Origin: Vanessa cardui
Lineage: Eukaryota > Arthropoda > Insecta > Lepidoptera > Nymphalidae
Assembly (NCBI RefSeq): GCF_905220365.1
Contig: NC_061153.1
Span: 7,398,001-7,462,000 of the forward strand
Direction of reading: 5' to 3'
DNA: 64,000 bases
In this document: in pieces, positions 11,471-22,450 of the stretch
Layout of the letters: the number at the start of each line of letters is the position of its first letter
Position numbering within the stretch: position 1 is the stretch's first letter
Notes under the pieces: model-generated
Told to the model about the DNA's origin: nothing
The model's database searches: none
The model's input: the letters and a program-made list of their open reading frames with translations, nothing else
Made by a program: the position numbers and the translations under genes

Positions 11471-14348
11471 GTATATATGTTAAATATGTATGTACTTATA
11501 TATGTATATGTTTGTGCATATTTATGTATATTATGTATATGTATATTTATGTATTTTATATTATATTATGTATAACATTGATTTAATTAATTTACTGTAT
11601 TATTATTATATATATTTATAGGTGTCTATCGCTATGTATATATTTTTTTATTTTTCTTTAACTTCTGTGCACACCCTACTGACTTCTCTCCTGCACTATT
11701 CTGGGTTGGCTGGCAGAAAATGCTGTAATAGCGTTAAGTCCGCCCTTTGTACATGATTGATCTGTGCAATAAAGAATAATAATAATAATAATAAAAGATA
11801 CAAAGATTGCACTGATCGGAAAACACAAAATAGAAAATTCTGTACAAATGAAAGGTTATTTTACAGAACCTTGAAAAATTCTACATCTAATAATATAAGT
11901 TTTAACACAACAAACCAAATTATGCCAACATCAGAGAACCTTCAATCTTATTGGGCCAATATATGGGAGAACCCTGTTACTTATAACGACGAGGCGGAAT
12001 GGATCGCTAAAGAAAAAGAAAAATTTTTAAACGTTACGACAATGCCATTTGAATTTATAACAATAGACATGTTTCAAACAGTTCTTGCTAAATTACATAA
12101 CTGGAAAGCTCCTGGATCGGACTGTATACACAACTTTTGGTATAAGAAATTTACACAAACACATCCTTATCTTCATACACATATTAATAAATTTATTTTA
12201 CACCCAGAAACAATACCAAGCTATCTCTGTGAAGGAGTAACATATATGATTTTAAAAGATCCTACTGATCCTTGCAACCCCGCTAAGTATAGACCAATCA
12301 CGTGCCTCCAAACCTTTTATAAAATCATAACTGCATGTTTGTCACAGGTAATATATGATCATTTAAACAACAACAAAATTTTAACTGAAGCACAAAAGGG
12401 TTGTCGAAAACTTAGCCAGGGTTGTAAGGAGCAGCTTATAATAGATGCTGTTGTTATGAAACAAGTATATAAGATGAAAAAAGATCTATATAGCATGTAT
12501 ATAGATTACAAAAAAGCCTTTGACTCGGTTCCTCATGACTGGCTCTTACAAGTTTTAGATATCTATAAAATTAATCCAAAAATTGTCAACTTCATGTAAA
12601 TATTTTACCTAAATGGCAAACGCAATTAAAACTTAACACAAATTCAAATACAATATTAACTGAAGTGATTAAAATACAGCGTGGCATTTTTCAAGGCGAT
12701 GCATTCAGCCCGTTGTGGTTTTGTTTGGCTATCAATCCATTATCAAATCTTTTAAATTCATTAAATGCTGGATATAAATTAAACATAGCGAGAACAGATA
12801 ATGACTCAAATAATCAGCTGCATTTTAAACTGAACCACCTCATGTACATGTATGACATTGTCACATGCACCAGATGACATTAAATTATTTGCTTCCACCC
12901 AACAAGACTTAGAAAGTTTAGCCGCCTATACTGAAGCATTTTCACGGGATATAAAGATGGATTTTGGCATAGATAAATGTAAAATTAATTCTGTACAGCT
13001 AGGAAAAATACACCAACATTGTTACCTACTACAAACCGGAGAGGAAATAGAATCACTTGAATTAAATGAAACATATAAATATTTGGGATATCATCAGTCT
13101 AAGCACATACATTTTAAAGAAACCAAATCAGAGTTAATAAAACAGTTTAAACATAGAATCAGATCAATATTAAAAATACAACTTAATGCAAAAAACATGA
13201 CTAAAGCAATAATTTCTTATGCTATTCCTATTTTAACCTACTCATTTGGGATTATTAATTGGACCAAAACAGATTTAGCTAAATTACAACGCATTATAAA
13301 CACTTCCCTTACAAAGCACCGTAAACACCACCCGCGAGCTTGCGTACAACGATTAACATTACCTAGACAAGAAGGAGGCAGGGGTTTGATTGATATAACA
13401 AATCTCCACAATAGACAAATCACATCATTACGCAGCTACTTCCACAATAAAACAGCATCTACCCTACATAATGCAATAGTTCAAAATGATACAAAACTTA
13501 CTCCTTTAAATTTACAAGACAGATTACGACAAAATAACGAAACTGTAATTGATAATAATAAGAAAATAGAAGAATGGACCCTGAAATCTCTTCATGGGAG
13601 ACACCGCCACGATATCAACCAACCTAACGTTGACAAGAGTGCGTCAAACGAGTGGTTGATACGAGGCGAACTTTTCCCAGAGACGGAGGGGTTCATGATA
13701 GCCATCCAAGATCAAATTATAGAGACCAGAAATTACCAGAGGTATATCATTAAAGTACCAAACTTACCCACTGACATATGCAGACGATGTTACATTGCTT
13801 CGGAGACAATACAACACATCACGGGAGCTTGTAAAAGTATAGCAGAGACGGACTATAAGCATCGTCATGATCAAATCGCAAATATTATTCATCAAAAACT
13901 GGCTCTAAAATTCAATTTATTACCATCTGGTCAACCAACTCAACCCTACTACAAGTATAATCCGGAGACTATATTAGAAAATACCACTCACAAGTTGTAC
14001 TATGATCGAGCAATCCTAACAGACAAGACTACACATTACAATAGACCCGACATAACACTTGTAGATAAAATAAACAAAACAGCACAGATAATAGACATTG
14101 CAATACCAAATACTCACAATATACAAGACACAATTGCCACTAAACTCAGCAAATATAACGAGCTCAGAGATGAAATAATAAGGATGTGGAGGTTACAGAA
14201 CGCAGTAATAGTTCCAATAGTCTTATCTACAACAGGAGTCATACCAAAACAGCTTCACCAGTCCTTAAAAACTTTAGATTTGCCTAAGAATACATTCATA
14301 CCAATAAATTGAATACCTACCTAAACTAACGATCCCAAACCCATCTTA

Positions 14349-17300
14349 TGGAGAAAACAATGGAAAGTCGAAATAAGATATATAGTTTACGGCCGCTGCC
14401 CGGGGTCGCCGGGGCACATCTGGAGCTAACGCTGGATGTCACAGCATGCGAACCGTTGGCGACGGGGGACTGAGCAGGCGGGTTCCCCTCGAAAAATCTA
14501 CTACAGCCGAACGATCATCCTCAACATCATCAAATTCATCCTCGGAGCACTCACCCTACTCTAATATACCATCTCCTTCTTCCACTCATAGTTTATTTCG
14601 TTCATTAAACTCATCACCATCATCTTCATATTCATTACGATCAACAAGGTCAACAACTGTTGTACAGGAGGCACTCGCCACCAAACCTGTACCCACTGCT
14701 GATCTCCCACGTGCGCGAAAAGAATGGACACAAGATATGAACCGATTCATATGGCGCACATATCTAATAATAACCAAGTGTGAGACGACTCGTATGAATA
14801 CCTATTTAGATTCCCTACATAAAGAGTTTGATAGCAAGTTTCCCGAAATGCAGGCCAGTCGACAACGACTAGGAGATCAAAGAAGGGCAATCCTAAGAAC
14901 AAAACTACTATCACAAAGAACGCTTGATGATATACGTGGTGAAGTAAAACAACTAATACAGACAGACTCACATGATCATTCACACGCACGCAAAACTAAC
15001 AGTCCTTTCGATTTCACACATACTTTAACGCAAATTAAATCTACAACTACTAGAATGAAATGGACGGACGAAATTAATGAAGAAATTATTAGAGGTTATT
15101 TTTTAGTTACTGAGTTGGAAACAAATAAGACTGCTTACCGAAAAAAAATGCATGAACTATTTGTAAAAAAATATCCACATCTATCACATATTACAGAACA
15201 GAGAATTGCCGATCAAAGAAGACTACTATTCAATAATAAAACAAACATCAATAAGTTAGATATATTAAAAAGAGAAGTAGAACAAAAATTAACCGAATTA
15301 AATGTACACCTACCCCAGACAACGGAAATACATATAACATTACAAAATTTAGATACTAACAAACCAGAAATTTCAAAAGATACGTCAAGCGCACTCACAC
15401 AAATACAACCACAGGCACAACTTCCAACATTGATTACAGATACAGATCTTGAAAACCGTCTACTACAAAAAGTTGAAACAGAGTTTAGTAATGCAATGGC
15501 ACAGTTTAATGACACAAACCCAGAGACAAGACCATATATACCTAAACAAAAATCATCACGAAAACTTTCTCAAATTGTTTATTACCTGAATAACACAATA
15601 GTACCGAAATATTTAAATCATGACCAACATTTCAACACAGTCCATACAATAATTTATTCAGCAGCGTACACAGCAGCTCTGTGTAATGGCACTAGATTTC
15701 GTGCAGCAGAAAATGCGGTAAGAAATAGTCGTAATAAGAAACCTACATGGCAAAGGAGAATTGAGAATAAAATAGAAAAATATAGACTAGAAATAGGTAG
15801 GCTAACACAATACATAGCAGGAAATAGAAGTCACAAAATAATAAAAACTGTTGATGAAATAAAAATTAAACACAAAACTCATTCACAGCATGAAGAACCC
15901 AATACAGAGCCCCAACATTTTCTTGATACACTGAAACAGAAGTTAAACGCAGCTTCACATAAATTAAAAAGATATTTAAATTGCACTAAACGTAAACAAC
16001 AGAATCTTACTTTTATAAATAACGAAAAACAGTTTTACAGAACCATGAATACTAATCATAAAGACAATACTATTCAGAACTCCAACACTCCAACACCTCA
16101 AGGCCTTCAGCAATTTTGGGCAAGTATTTGGGAAAACCCAGTACAACATAACACTAATGCTGAGTGGCTCCTAAAATCAACAAACACAGGACATATTATC
16201 GCTATGGATTTTGAAAATATTCCCATAGATACCTTCACTCAAATTATAAAACGCACTCACAATTGGAAAGCACCTGGGACTGATAACATCCACAATTATT
16301 GGCACAAAAAACTCACATGTGTACATCCATTCATTCACAGCCACATAAACCAATTTATTCATGCACCACACACTATGCCTTCATTCATATCTCATGGAAT
16401 TACTTACATGGTCTCGAAAGGTTCAGATTCCAAAAATCCAGCTAATTACAGACCTATTACATGTCTTCAAACTATATACAAAATAATAACAGGATGTATC
16501 AGTCACTTAATTTATTCACACATTGATCAACATAACATACTAGTAGAGCAACAAAAAGGTTGCAGGAAAAATAGTCAAGGATGTAAGGAACAGTTAACAA
16601 TAGACGCAATAGTAATGAAACAAGCACACACAAAGAAAATAAACATTCACACTATGTACATAGATTACAAAAAAGCTTTCGATTCAGTCCCTCACAGTTG
16701 GTTACTTTACATTCTGCAACACTACAAAATTCACCCTAATTTAATAACGTTTTTACATGCTACCATGCTTCAATGGCAGACTAAGCTAAAATTAATACAA
16801 AATAATACATCACTTACTACTGAAACAATTAAAATCCAACGAGGTATCTTCCAGGGAGACTCGCTCAGTCCATTATGGTTTTGTATTGCCTTAAACCCTT
16901 TGTCAGAGTTACTTAATAAAACTGAAATGGGAATACAAATGAAACATAACGATTCATATCATACCCTTTCACATTTACTTTATATGGACGATATAAAAAT
17001 CTATGCAAAAAACAATGCCGAACTTACAAAACTAGCTGACATCACACAATCATTCTCGACAGACATCCAAATGCAGTTTGGGGTAGACAAATGCAAAATA
17101 CACTCAATTATTAAGGGGAAATCACAAAGAAATACTTACATACTTGATACTGGTGAGCAAATAGAATACATGGATGAACACAGCACTTATAAATATTTAG
17201 GATTTCACCAGTCAAAACAAATAGAGCAGAAACAAACTAAGTTAGATTTGATCAAGGCGTTTAAAATTCGACTGAACCAGATTTTAAGGACGCAACTCAA

Positions 17301-18474
17301 CTCTCGTAATACTGTAAAAGTTATTAACACCTACGCAATCCCGGTCCTCACATACTCCTTTGGGATCATAAGCTGGTCTCAAATGGATCTACTAAAACTA
17401 CAGCGTATGATAAGCACACATATGTCTCACCATAGAAAACGTCATCCCAGGTCATGCGTACAACGCTTAACATTACCTCGTCAGGACGGAGGACAAGGGT
17501 TAATTGATATTAAAAATTTACATAACACTTTAACAGACAAACTACGCACCTATTTCTATTCTAAGGCTGATCACTCACAACTTCACAAGCACGCAATCGA
17601 AATAGACAAAAAATTAACGCCTCTTAATCTAAGCAATAGAAGTATTCAACCAAAGTTAATTAATAGACAACAAAAAAATTGATTTGTGGTCTCAAAAGTC
17701 TCTACACGAAAGGCATCTAGCCGATCTTGGCCAGTCACACGTCGACAAAGATGCGTCGAACGAATGGCTACGGAGAGGAGAGCTCTTTCCAGAAACAGAG
17801 GCTTTTATGATCGCCATTCAGGATCAAGTAATAGATACTCGAAATTACCAAAAGCACATCATCCGCTTACCGAACTTACCAACTGATTTATGCAGACGAT
17901 GCCATAGTAGTTCTGAAACCATTCAACACATCACCGGGGCTTGCAAATCCATAGTCCAAACTGACTACGAACATAGACACGACCAAGTAGCAGCAATCAT
18001 CCACCAGAACCTAGCTCATGCTCATTCATTAATAACTAAAAAGGTTGCCTACTACAAATATACACCTGACACCGTATTAGAAAACAGCACATTTAAAATA
18101 TATTGGGATAGAACTATAATTACAGATAAGACAATACATTATAACAGACCGGACATTACAGTAATAGATAAAAATAAAAATATAGTAATTATTATAGACA
18201 TAGCAGTATGCAACACACACAATATCCTTAATACATACACTGAAAAGATTAAAAATACTTAGAACTGGCTAATGAGATTAAAAGGCAATGGCAAGTAGAT
18301 AACATAAAAATCTTGCCCATTGTAATATCTACAACGGGCGTTGTCCCGAAAACTCTATCGAATAACCTAAATACCCTGCAAATGCCCTCATCCACCATCA
18401 GACTCATTCAGAAAGCAGTTATCCTCAACACTTGCCGTCTCACTCGTAAGTTCTTAGCATTATCAGATCCTTAA
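14349..18474 (+). pseudogene. D2 ORF: Myb-like repeats, RT (YMDD), RLE nuclease
   Basis: The likely start is ATG 14349; a missing G near 14403 compared with D3 shifts the frame, after which 1078 codons (14446-17682) are open. Order: Ser-rich region; two Myb-like units (KEWTQDMNR near residue 90, MKWTDEINE near 205, each ending QR-x2-DQRR); basic region with a conserved GRLTQYI motif; RT with HNWKAPGTD, NYRPITCLQT, GCRKNSQGCKEQ, YIDYKKAFDSVPH, GIFQGDSLSPLWF and intact YMDD at 16981-16992; thumb with RLTLPRQDGG. An indel near 17660 moves the frame to 17684-18262 (CRRC...HITGAC finger, NRPDITVIDK and IIDIAV nuclease). Another near 18252 precedes the last residues, to TAA at 18474. Residue logic is as in R2/R4 proteins: DNA binding, target-primed reverse transcription and cleavage. 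Confidence 0.9.
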
Positions 18475-18557
18475 TTTAAAGGCCGATACACTTGGCTTAG
18501 GCTCGTGTATCAGTTCCACTACCCCTCTAAAAGGGAGAAAAAACAGAAGAGAAACAT

Positions 18558-18586
18558 AAATAATAATAATAATAATAATAATAATA
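18558..18586. repeat. (TAA)n at the D2/D3 junction
   Basis: About nine TAA units form the end of D2 and directly precede the 5' end of D3 (GCCCCCC at 18587). This is the clearest case in the window of one Dong-like element placed in the tail of another. Confidence 0.9.
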
Positions 18587-18697
18587 GCCCCCCAAAATCC
18601 AAACTTACGTCCGAGTCGAACACCAGACCACGTGGGGGGCGGACACGCATACATCTGAAACTTATGCGGCAAACAAGGCTATGGTAACCCATCAAAC

Positions 18698-20341
18698 ATG
18701 GAGCAACATTCAGAGAGATTTCGTAGAGGGCCGCTACCCGGGGGTCGCCAGGGCACACTTGGAGCCAGTGCTGGGTGTTACAGCATGCGATCCACTGGCG
18801 GTGGGGGACTGAGCAGGCGGGTTCCCCCCGAACAATTATCTACAGCCGACAATAGTTTACCCGTTATTAGTACTATTCAAAATTCTGCTGTTAGTTTTAA
18901 CAGGCCAACTGAGGATGTTTCGCAGGGAGCCACTAGCTCACAACCTGCGACCACCAAGGCTGGTAAACCCAGAGTACGCATGAAGTGGGACAAAGAAGTA
19001 AACTTGTTTATTATGCGTACTTATCTTTATATTACAAAATTAGAAACTGATAAAGTTATATACCCTAAACGGCTATTCGACAAATTTAAAACACAATATC
19101 CGGATTGGAATGTAAGTCAACAACGTATCGCAGATCAGAGAAGAGTAATAATTAGAAATAAATTAATAAGTGAAGATGAAATAGCACATCTTAAATCAGA
19201 AATTGCTGAACAATTAAGAAGGGAAGCGGATTTAAATAATCAAACAGATACATCGTTGCATTCACCCCATTTACAATCACAACCGTTAATTCAGACACAC
19301 AACATAGTTACTACCCCTACAACTTCCAATATTACACAATCTGATGCTTCTACACAGACAAATTTAACATCCCTAGTTCACGATACAGAAGTACAATATA
19401 CTCAATCTATAACCTTAGAAAACCCACAACAAGAAAACATTGAAGAATTAAAAAATCTTTTAGAAACAGCACTAACTAAATTTCAAGGTACTGATCCTAA
19501 AACCCGACCAAAATTACCGCGATTAAAAGAGAGTAAATTACTTCATGATCTGATTTACACATTCAATACTCATATACTACCTACCTTTTTTTCATTAGAT
19601 TCCGACCTACTGCATTTACATACATTAATATATTGTTCAGCTTTAGTAATAATAACAAAACTTGGCTATAAAATTAAGTCAGGAAGTATAGAAGATTCAA
19701 GCATACAGAAGAAAAAGAGCCATAAGCCAGCATGGGAACATAGATTAGAAAACGATATAAAAAAGCTTAGAGCAGACATTGGTAGGTTAACTCAATATTT
19801 AAAAGGCAATAGATCTAAAAAAGTAGTAAAAAAAGTAGAGGTAATATTTAAAAATACCAAATTGCACAGTATCCAGGAACGAGAAAACAAAAAACCAGAA
19901 GAATATATCGACACTCTTAAACAGAAACTATCTTTAAAATCACATAGACTTGCAAGATACAGGAAAGCACTTAATAGAAAACAAGATAATAAATTATATT
20001 GTACCAACGAAAAAGCTTTTTACAGGTCATTGAATAGTTGTACCTCGAATAATACAAACAATGAAGAACAAATACCAAATAAAGATGAACTTAAAAACTA
20101 CTGGGCAGGGATTTGGGAAAAAAGGAGTGACCATAATTTACAGGCAAAATGGATTGAAGAAGAGAATCAGAAGTGGGGTTATATGGAACAGATGGAATTT
20201 ATTGAATTAAAATTAGATGATTTAACTGAAGTTTTAAAGAAAACGAAAAATTGGAAAGCTGATGGAATTGACCAAATACATAATTTCTGGTATAAAAAAT
20301 TTACGTCATTACATGATATTCTAACAAAAATAATTTCAGAC
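18698..20341 (+). pseudogene. D3 ORF, N-terminal half (single Myb-like unit)
   Basis: The open frame starts at ATG 18698 and runs into the G1 LTR. It has a Gly/Arg-rich start (GGGGLSRRVPP, shared with D2) and only one Myb-like unit (MKWDKEVNL about residue 100, ending QRIADQRR), where D1 and D2 have two. The basic region with GRLTQYLKGNRS and the start of the RT (KNWKADGIDQIHNFWYKKF) follow. No lesion is seen in this half. Confidence 0.88.
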
Positions 20342-20516
20342 TGAAGTGTATTAATTATAATGTTAGGAATTATGTATGTAATTGTACTCGCATTTAGCTA
20401 TGTAAGCATAATTTTATTAGTATATTTTTTATCCATATATAGTTGAGTCCAATAAACGCCACGATACAGTAAACAGTTGTTTTCCTTTAACTAGCCAGTA
20501 AGGTTCAAACATCACA
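20342..20516 (+). repeat. G1 5' LTR
   Basis: A 175-bp LTR starting TGAAGTGTATT and ending AACATCACA. It contains the AATAAA-type signal within CCAATAAACGCC and AT-rich sequence suited to a core promoter. It matches the 3' LTR at every position I compared. Confidence 0.95.
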
Positions 20517-20532
20517 TGGCGACCCTGCCAGG
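20517..20532 (+). other. G1 primer binding site (tRNA-Arg-like)
   Basis: TGGCGACCCTGCCAGG begins directly after the 5' LTR. The first eight bases match the 3' end of tRNA-Arg as used, from memory, by mdg1/412-type Gypsy elements; the remainder is not checked. Confidence 0.55.
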
Positions 20533-20598
20533 GCTCTGCCAAGGAACCTCTTCCTTCTGTTTTAGCTCTTGGGTGCAGATAATTAATAAACTGTAAAG

Positions 20599-20883
20599 AT
20601 GTGTCAGTCAAAGGTGGAAAGGGAAGATGTGTTTTTGAATCAAAATGCCGTTGGCGACAATTCGTCTCAATTGGAAAGTTTTGGCAATCATCTAAGCAGC
20701 ATAAGCACTGTAACGTATATTGTTTTAGCCCTGGTTTTGGTTGTTGTAATATTTTTCGGATGCAAGCTGTACAGGGAGTGCCTTCGACGCGTTATTCAAG
20801 AGGAATTGGGGATGCGAACTGTAGCTCGCATCAGGTCATCATTACGGGCCAGGGGCCGCAGCGTCGAGGAGACCACTACGTAA
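20599..20883 (+). CDS. Small single-pass membrane protein ORF in the G1 leader
   Basis: An intact 94-codon ORF lies between the PBS and gag, with AAAG before the ATG. Residues 1-37 are polar. Residues about 38-57 form a strongly hydrophobic segment (VTYIVLALVLVVVIFFGCKL). The tail is arginine-rich (YRECLRRVIQ, RIRSSLRARGRS). The charge pattern predicts a type III or signal-anchored protein with a cytosolic basic tail. I do not recognise a family. Gypsy elements usually have only gag, pol and sometimes env, and those are accounted for separately here. Coding status is supported by openness and membrane topology, not by comparison. The 366 bases from 20884 to gag contain no convincing gene. Confidence 0.55.
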   Translation: MCQSKVEREDVFLNQNAVGDNSSQLESFGNHLSSISTVTYIVLALVLVVVIFFGCKLYRECLRRVIQEELGMRTVARIRSSLRARGRSVEETTT

Positions 20884-21249
20884 GCAATACGACATACCTA
20901 TGTGAGTGTTTTAAACTATTACGTGCATTTAGTGTAATAAAGTGCTGTTATTTTCAATGAACTATGACAATATGTGAAAGTGTGAGCTGTATTTAAACAA
21001 TTTAGAATGTATTTGAGCAGTTAATATGGTTTTCTAATGTTAATGTTAAGTAAAATGTGTAAAGACGGTGATCAAATTTCATTACGCTAATAATTATAAT
21101 TGACTAAACGGCGCAGAAACTTCGCGAACATGATACCTTGTAACAAAAACTGCTTACGCGTTATATTTCATGTATGTATGTTGCGAAATAGTTTTCAGTT
21201 TTACGTAGTTATGAATTATTATACAATATTTTAAAATTATAGGCATAAA

Positions 21250-22450
21250 ATGATAGAAAGTTTGAAAGAATGTTATGATTTGCTACTTGAAATACGAAAA
21301 TATTTAGTAAAAAGAGGTCAAAGTAGGTATAAAGGTAGTACTATTGCAACTAAACTGAAGGAAACAAGTGTTATTTTTGAGAAATGTCAATCATTATTAT
21401 TATTAAGTTTAGAAAAGAGTAGTGATAGAGAAGTAGCTCTATTAAGCAAAGAAATTTTTAGTAGGTGTCAAATATTGTATGACGAGATAAAAAATTTGTG
21501 TGTTTTTCCAATGTCAATTAAAACTAACAAAATGGAGTTTAATTTAAAAGTGGCATGTAATTTAATTCCAGTAATGGATGATACTGAAAGCACCACTAAG
21601 AGAATGCTTGACTCTATAGAAATGTACGCTGATATGCTGGAGGATGCAGGTAAGTCCTTATTGATAGTTTTCGTCTTAAAAAATAGACTTTCAGAAAACG
21701 CAAAATTACGTATTTCTAACAAATATGAGAATGTTGACGACTTAATTAGAGATATACGCAATCATTTAATAACAAAAAAGTCGTATACGGCTATTTAGTC
21801 CAGGTTACAATCTATGAGACAAGGTCAAAAGACCATTGAGGAATATGGTAAGGAAATAGAGCAGTTGTTTACTGACATGACGATTTCACAGGCCGATGGG
21901 GACTCGAGTGTTTATTCGGTACTTAAACCCATAAATGAAAAAACTACGATAAAAACATTTTCAGATGGACTGCGTAGCTCACGAGTATCTACAATCATTA
22001 CGTCCCGAAATTATAGCAGTTTGAAAGAAGCAGTACAGGCTGCCAAAGACGAGGACAGGCCAGCTCCACCACAAGGTAACCATGCATGTATCAAAGCAAG
22101 GACGTACTTTCTATAACAATAGGCACTTTAGTGCTAATCGCGGTCACCGTGGTAGTCACAATTATGGCCAAAACGCAAACTTCTTTCGTGGTCAGCGTAA
22201 CAACAATTACGGTAATCAGCGTGGAACAGGACGCGCTAGTTATAGTAACTATAGAGCTAATAATTTTAATAATAACTCGAGAGTTAATTATACTAATCGC
22301 AGACCTTCTTACATTACCAGAGGTAGAGGTTTCACAACAAGTAGAAATAACACTCAAAATCGAAATTTATATGCAGTTGAGCACAATGTAGAGGAGCTTC
22401 AAAGTAGTCAAACATCAAATAATAAACCGATTCAGTTTTTTCGATCTTAA
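21250..22450 (+). pseudogene. G1 gag, with an in-frame TAG and a frameshift
   Basis: Gag opens at ATG 21250 and runs to a TAG at 21796-21798. The same frame continues immediately (SRLQSMRQGQKT...) to about 22080, with EYGKEIEQLF and IITSRNYSSLKEAV, which look like the capsid C-terminal region. A frame change between about 22050 and 22080 leads to a nucleocapsid-like Arg/Gly/Asn-rich tail (RGHRGSHNYG, GNQRGTGRAS) that ends at 22450. No CCHC zinc knuckle is present. The TAG may be a mutation or a readthrough site; the frame change looks like decay. Confidence 0.8.

Larger units (their letters stand above)
10854..11791 (+). mobile_element. J1: 5'-truncated Jockey/CR1-like LINE fragment inside D1
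   Basis: The + strand insertion has an RT thumb/C-terminal ORF, a (TA)n tract, a 3' UTR ending near GTGCAATAAAG and an AATAATAATAA tail. TAAAA is duplicated on both sides (10849-10853, 11792-11796). Excising it restores the D1 frame as S-R-L-K-R-Y-K, which also matches D2. Confidence 0.88.
9287..14312 (+). pseudogene. D1 ORF: Myb-like repeats, RT, restriction-like endonuclease
   Basis: The N-terminal part (9287-10853) is Ser/Pro-rich. It then has two related helix-turn-helix-like units with W-S-N-E cores (KRWSNEMNE about residue 106 and MRWSNEHNE about 210, each ending QR-x2-DQRR). After the 10854-11791 insertion the frame resumes at 11797 and carries LHNWKAPGSD, YRPITCLQT, CRKLSQGCKEQ, MYIDYKKAFDSVPH, GIFQGDAFSPLWF and thumb. 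A frameshift near 12605 and a 22-base insertion at 12851-12872 break the RT, the latter exactly at the YMDD site. The C-terminal frame (12873-14312) is open. It has the finger C-x2-C-x8-H-x4-C (CRRC...HITGAC) and the nuclease signature RPD...IIDIA followed by KYNEL. Confidence 0.88.
8941..14313 (+). mobile_element. D1: R4/Dong-like non-LTR retrotransposon (RLE type)
   Basis: The element has one ORF (9287-14312) with N-terminal Myb-like repeats, a central RT and a C-terminal CCHC plus restriction-like endonuclease. It starts directly after a TAA repeat. It is interrupted by a LINE fragment (10854-11791, TAAAA duplications at 10849-10853 and 11792-11796). The 3' end is shortened compared with D2 and D3: the last about 25 codons (AAILNTCR-type ending) and the TAA tail are missing where D2 begins, so the D1/D2 junction is probably a deletion or recombination joint. 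Confidence 0.85.
14314..18586 (+). mobile_element. D2: R4/Dong-like retrotransposon, best-preserved copy
   Basis: D2 follows D1 head to tail and ends in a 3' UTR (18475-18557) plus (TAA)n at 18558-18586. Its single ORF (14349-18474) is long and broken by only three single-base events. Its 5' end lacks the C-run/G-run stem seen in D1 and D3, so D2 probably lost part of its leader at the D1/D2 joint. Confidence 0.85.

Noticed and set aside
22086..22391. 101-codon valine/isoleucine-rich + strand frame inside G1 gag
   Set aside because: It overlaps the Arg/Gly/Asn-rich nucleocapsid frame, whose composition is the biologically sensible one; the other is its out-of-frame shadow.
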